NCBI GenBank assembly: GCA_024698845.1
Contig: JAILQR010000119.1
Coordinates: forward strand, 1-14,249
Direction: 5' to 3'
Origin: Bacilli bacterium
GTDB lineage: Bacteria; Bacillota_I; Bacilli_A; RF39; UBA660
DNA: 14,249 nucleotides
Both the position numbers and the translations under genes were made by a program. Below, in pieces: positions 11,455 to 14,249 of the stretch; positions within the stretch are counted from its first letter, which is position 1, and each line of letters opens with the position of its first letter. The notes under the pieces were generated by a model. It saw nothing but the letters and a program-made list of their open reading frames with translations. It was not told the origin of the DNA and made no database searches.

Positions 11455-13266
11455 ATGGAAAAAATTATAAATATTGCTGTTGTTGCACACGTAGATGCTG
11501 GTAAAAGTACATTAGTTGATGCTTTACTAGAACAAAATGGAGTTTTCTCTGAAAGAGAAGAACTTGTTGATTGTGTAATGGATAGTAATGACATTGAAAG
11601 AGAAAGAGGAATAACAATTTACTCTAAAAACTGCGCAATAAGATATAAAGACTATAAAATTAATATAGTTGATACTCCAGGTCACGCAGATTTTTCTAGT
11701 GAAGTTGAAAGGGTTATTAGAACAGTTGATACAGTAGTACTTCTTGTTGACTCAGCAGAAGGACCAATGCCTCAAACTAGATTCGTTTTAAAGAAAGCTT
11801 TAGAACAAAACCTAAGACCTATCCTATTTATTAATAAAATTGATAAGAAAGATGCAAGAGTTCAAGAAGTTGTTGATATGACATTTGATTTATTCTTAGA
11901 ATTAAATGCAACTGATGAACAATTAGATTTTCCTATTATATATGGTATAGCTAGAGATGGAATTGCTAAACTTGATATGAATGATAATTCAGATTCAATT
12001 GCGCCGCTTCTTGAAACTATTATTAATCATGTTAAACCATTTGAAGGTAGCGAAAGTGATGATTTACAACTTCAAGTATCTGCTCTTGATTATGATGAAT
12101 ATATTGGACGTATTGGTATCGGCCGTGTTAATAAAGGAAAAATCAAAAATGGTGAAACAGTAACATTAGTTACTAATGATGGAAATGTATCGTCATTTAA
12201 GATTTCTAAATTATTTGTTAATGAAGGAATTAAAAGAGTTGAAAAGAGTGAAGCTAGTTATGGCGAAATTGTTGCTATAGCTGGATGTTCATCTATTTCA
12301 ATTGGTGATACTATTTGTGAAAATGGTAAACCTAATGCTCTTCCTCCAATAACTATCGAAAAACCAACATTATCAATGAACTTCTTGGTTAATTCAAGTC
12401 CATTTGCTGGAAAAAGTGGTAAGTACTTAACTAACAGACATATTAAAGAAAGATTAGATAAAGAACTTGAAACTAACGTTGGTCTTGAGGTTGAACCACT
12501 TGAAAATGCTGATGGTTATAAAGTTAGTGGACGTGGTGAACTTCACTTATCAATCTTACTTGAAAATATGAGAAGAGAAGGTTATGAACTTTCTGTTTCT
12601 AAACCTGAGGTATTAATTAAGGAAATAGACGGTGTTAAATGTGAACCATTTGAAAAAGTTATTATTAACTGTCCAACTGATTATTCAGGAACAGTAATTA
12701 ACGATATTCAAGAAAGAAAAGGAATTTTAGAAGTTGTTTCTTCTGATTCTGAAAACTTCTCACACTTAGAATTTAGTGCTCCAACTAGAGGATTAATTGG
12801 TTATAGATCTGCATTTATTACTAATACTAAAGGTGAAGGTGTAATGGTTAGATCATTTGATGACTATAAGCCATATGTTGGACCTATTACAAGACGTAAA
12901 AATGGTGTTCTTGTTTCTATGGAAAATGGTAAAGCACTAGGATATTCATTATTTAACTTACAAGATAGAGGAACTCTTATTATTGAACCATCAACAGATG
13001 TTTACTGCGGTATGATAATAGGTATTCACAATAGAGATAATGACTTAGATGTTAACCCATGTAAGAATAAAAACTTAACAAATACTAGATCTAGTGGAGC
13101 AGATGAAGCTATAGTTTTAACTAAAGCTAAAACATTTACTCTAGAAGAAGCTTTAGAATTTATTGATGATGATGAGTATGTTGAAGTTACTCCAGATGAT
13201 ATTAGACTTAGAAAGAAATTCTTAGATCCTAAAGATAGATTTAGAAATAATAGAAATAACGAATAA
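11455..13266 (+). CDS. typA: Ribosome-associated GTPase TypA/BipA
   Basis: 603 residues, against about 607 in E. coli. A translational GTPase that binds the ribosome like EF-G and aids 50S assembly and stress or low-temperature growth. G1 is AHVDAGKST (11-19), the switch-I segment is ERERGITI (48-55), G3 is DTPGHADF (73-80) and G4 is NKID (127-130). Domain II (about 200-290), the EF-G domain III/V-like parts (GRGELHLSILLENMRREGYE) and the TypA-specific C-terminal domain (SAPTRGLIGYRSAF, TNTKGEG, YKPYVGPI, TRSSGADEA) are all intact. ATG 11455 has GGAG at 11443-11446. ATG 11448 is out of frame. It is monocistronic, with its own promoter and a bidirectional terminator. Confidence 0.97.
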   Translation: MEKIINIAVVAHVDAGKSTLVDALLEQNGVFSEREELVDCVMDSNDIERERGITIYSKNCAIRYKDYKINIVDTPGHADFSSEVERVIRTVDTVVLLVDSAEGPMPQTRFVLKKALEQNLRPILFINKIDKKDARVQEVVDMTFDLFLELNATDEQLDFPIIYGIARDGIAKLDMNDNSDSIAPLLETIINHVKPFEGSESDDLQLQVSALDYDEYIGRIGIGRVNKGKIKNGETVTLVTNDGNVSSFKISKLFVNEGIKRVEKSEASYGEIVAIAGCSSISIGDTICENGKPNALPPITIEKPTLSMNFLVNSSPFAGKSGKYLTNRHIKERLDKELETNVGLEVEPLENADGYKVSGRGELHLSILLENMRREGYELSVSKPEVLIKEIDGVKCEPFEKVIINCPTDYSGTVINDIQERKGILEVVSSDSENFSHLEFSAPTRGLIGYRSAFITNTKGEGVMVRSFDDYKPYVGPITRRKNGVLVSMENGKALGYSLFNLQDRGTLIIEPSTDVYCGMIIGIHNRDNDLDVNPCKNKNLTNTRSSGADEAIVLTKAKTFTLEEALEFIDDDEYVEVTPDDIRLRKKFLDPKDRFRNNRNNE

Positions 13267-13293
13267 AAAAACAAGCATTTAAGCTTGTTTTTT
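13266..13293. terminator. Bidirectional terminator between typA and the surface protein gene
   Basis: Stem AAAAAACAAGC (13266-13276) and GCTTGTTTTTT (13283-13293), loop ATTTAA, with T on one side and A on the other. It serves typA on the plus strand and the gene ending at 13302 on the minus strand. Confidence 0.88.
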
Positions 13294-13301
13294 ATTTGCT
13301 A

Positions 13302-14249
13302 TTAAATACCAAGTTTATTAACTTTATATACTCTAGTACCATTAGATGCTAAGTAGAAGTTAACTAGTTCTTCTTGTGTATTATAATTTGTTGCAATGAT
13401 TTGAGCTGTATATCCAACTAAACCAGCTTTAGTTGTGTTAAATACTGGAGTAACATTAACGTCAAATTGTAATTTACCTTGGAAGTTGTTTTTATCTATA
13501 ATTTGTTGTTTGAATTTTTCAAATTCTGTTTTAATCATTTTTTCAGGTGTTCCAATATATGTATCAGTTTTAGCATATGCTGGATCAATAGCACATCCAT
13601 TTTTTACAACGCTATATGTTAGAACAGTATCTTTATTAAAGTTTCCATCGCCAAATTGACATTTGCTTGATTTACCAGAATTTCCACCACCGTTATTTGG
13701 TTTTTGTGTTGGCGTTGGAGTTACTGCTTTAGCATTAATTGTTAATGTTGCATTTTGAACATCAGTTTTATTTCCACTTAAGTCACTAGCAATTATTTTG
13801 ATTGTATGTGTTCCAGGTTCAGTAATTCTACCATCAGCTGGATCAACATATGAATAAGCACAATCAGCAGCGCTATTATCGATACAACTTGATACAAAGT
13901 CATTAATTGAATAAGTTGCACCTTCTTCAATTAAAACATCTTTAAGTACAAGTGTAGGAGCTTCATTATCAACAACGATAATTTTTGAAATGTAGTCTTT
14001 ATTTTTAATAGTAATTGTTACAGTATATTCTCCAACAGATGTATAGATATTATTTTGAAGGTTTGTTTCATCATATTTAATTGAATCGTTTACTGATTTA
14101 ACGTTATCATAATTACTTATAAACTTATCAATTGTAGGAACTTCTTGTCCTAATAATATAGTAATTGATTTTTTAATCTTAATTTTATTTATGTTATTAA
14201 GTGCATTATTTGATTCATTTTCAATTTTCTTCTTTTCGTTTTGTTTTTG
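13302..14249 (-). CDS. Partial surface protein with Ig-like domains (C-terminal 315 residues)
   Basis: The minus-strand frame is open from the right edge (14249) to TAA at 13302-13304 with no internal stop, so this is the 3' part of a longer gene; the start lies outside. In order from the edge: a Lys/Asn-rich stretch; an Ig-like unit ending in GEYTVTITIKNKDY (about 75-90); a second Ig-like unit from VVDNEAPTLVL to NATLTIN (about 93-172, with the DNEAPTL and SGN landmarks of DUF5011/HYR-type bacterial domains, and two Cys in FVSCIDN and DCAYSY); a Thr/Pro/Gly linker (VTPTPTQKPNNGGG); and a C-terminal domain of about 115 residues with CQFGDGNF and VKNGCAID. There is no LPxTG or C-terminal helix, so anchoring must be N-terminal. 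Probably an exported adhesin or envelope protein. Met codons inside the frame (for example 13538) should not be taken as starts. Confidence 0.85.
   Translation of the reverse strand, partial: QKQNEKKKIENESNNALNNINKIKIKKSITILLGQEVPTIDKFISNYDNVKSVNDSIKYDETNLQNNIYTSVGEYTVTITIKNKDYISKIIVVDNEAPTLVLKDVLIEEGATYSINDFVSSCIDNSAADCAYSYVDPADGRITEPGTHTIKIIASDLSGNKTDVQNATLTINAKAVTPTPTQKPNNGGGNSGKSSKCQFGDGNFNKDTVLTYSVVKNGCAIDPAYAKTDTYIGTPEKMIKTEFEKFKQQIIDKNNFQGKLQFDVNVTPVFNTTKAGLVGYTAQIIATNYNTQEELVNFYLASNGTRVYKVNKLGI

Noticed and set aside
11981..12163. Out-of-frame 60-codon frame inside typA
   Set aside because: Entirely within a highly conserved gene; composition reflects the typA codons.
13435..13659. 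Plus-strand 74-codon frame opposite the surface protein gene
   Set aside because: It lies fully antisense to a continuous coding frame with recognisable domains and has no Shine-Dalgarno.
1..14249. CRISPR arrays, insertion sequences, direct repeats of mobile elements, att sites at the tRNA
   Set aside because: No spaced direct repeats, transposase or integrase motifs, and no repeat of the tRNA-Trp 3' end elsewhere in the window that I could find.

Overview
The window comes from a strongly AT-rich, low-GC Gram-positive bacterium. It has peptidoglycan enzymes (a LysM amidase, a SleB-type hydrolase, UppP), Shine-Dalgarno sites matching a Firmicutes-type anti-SD, sigma-A-like promoters and many U-tailed terminators. 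A monomeric [FeFe] hydrogenase points to a fermentative anaerobe. UGA is not read as Trp: the one tRNA-Trp has a CCA anticodon, and full-length conserved proteins are obtained with the standard code. My inference is an uncultured, gut-type member of the Bacilli/Erysipelotrichales-like or RF39-like lineages; this cannot be proven from 14 kb.

Layout. 1-1039: left edge and an Abi_2/AbiF-like HEPN protein with its own promoter (possible phage defence). 1053-1567: a small membrane-anchored protein in its own unit. 1599-3124: two convergent peptidoglycan hydrolases without signal peptides (LysM amidase, and a SleB-like enzyme on the minus strand). 3214-3287: tRNA-Trp with promoter and terminator. 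3375-4256: an HTH-metallophosphoesterase. 4279-5283 (minus): a divergent thymidylate synthase, divergent from an HD-domain phosphohydrolase (5446-5976). 6021-6131: a 36-residue Lys-rich protein that has its own promoter and terminator. 6211-7703: a 77-residue unknown, mscL and uppP, apparently one envelope operon. 7784-9540: a TetR regulator overlapping an [FeFe] hydrogenase by one base. 9596-10204: a membrane-anchored CPHC thioredoxin-like protein. 10262-10759 (minus): a six-helix DUF308/HdeD-like protein, divergent from a HAAS-domain membrane protein (10860-11375). 11455-13266: TypA/BipA. 13302-14249 (minus): the C-terminal 315 residues of a surface protein with Ig-like repeats that runs off the right edge.

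The region is compact and mostly housekeeping plus envelope functions, organised as many short transcription units. Three architectural habits recur. Promoters very often carry an extended -10 (TGnTATAAT, usually TGTTATAAT). Terminator hairpins often contain or touch the stop codon, and serve both strands between convergent genes. Several genes use AGGTGA as Shine-Dalgarno with a very short spacer, which moves the true start a few codons downstream of the longest open frame. No gap exceeds 300 bases without a gene; the longest (5284-5445) holds divergent promoters and a palindrome. I see no CRISPR array, insertion sequence or rRNA.

The least explained items are the 36-residue monocistronic protein, the 77-residue protein coupled to mscL, the divergent ThyA, the signal-less hydrolase pair and the AbiF-like gene beside an unusually GC-rich left edge.
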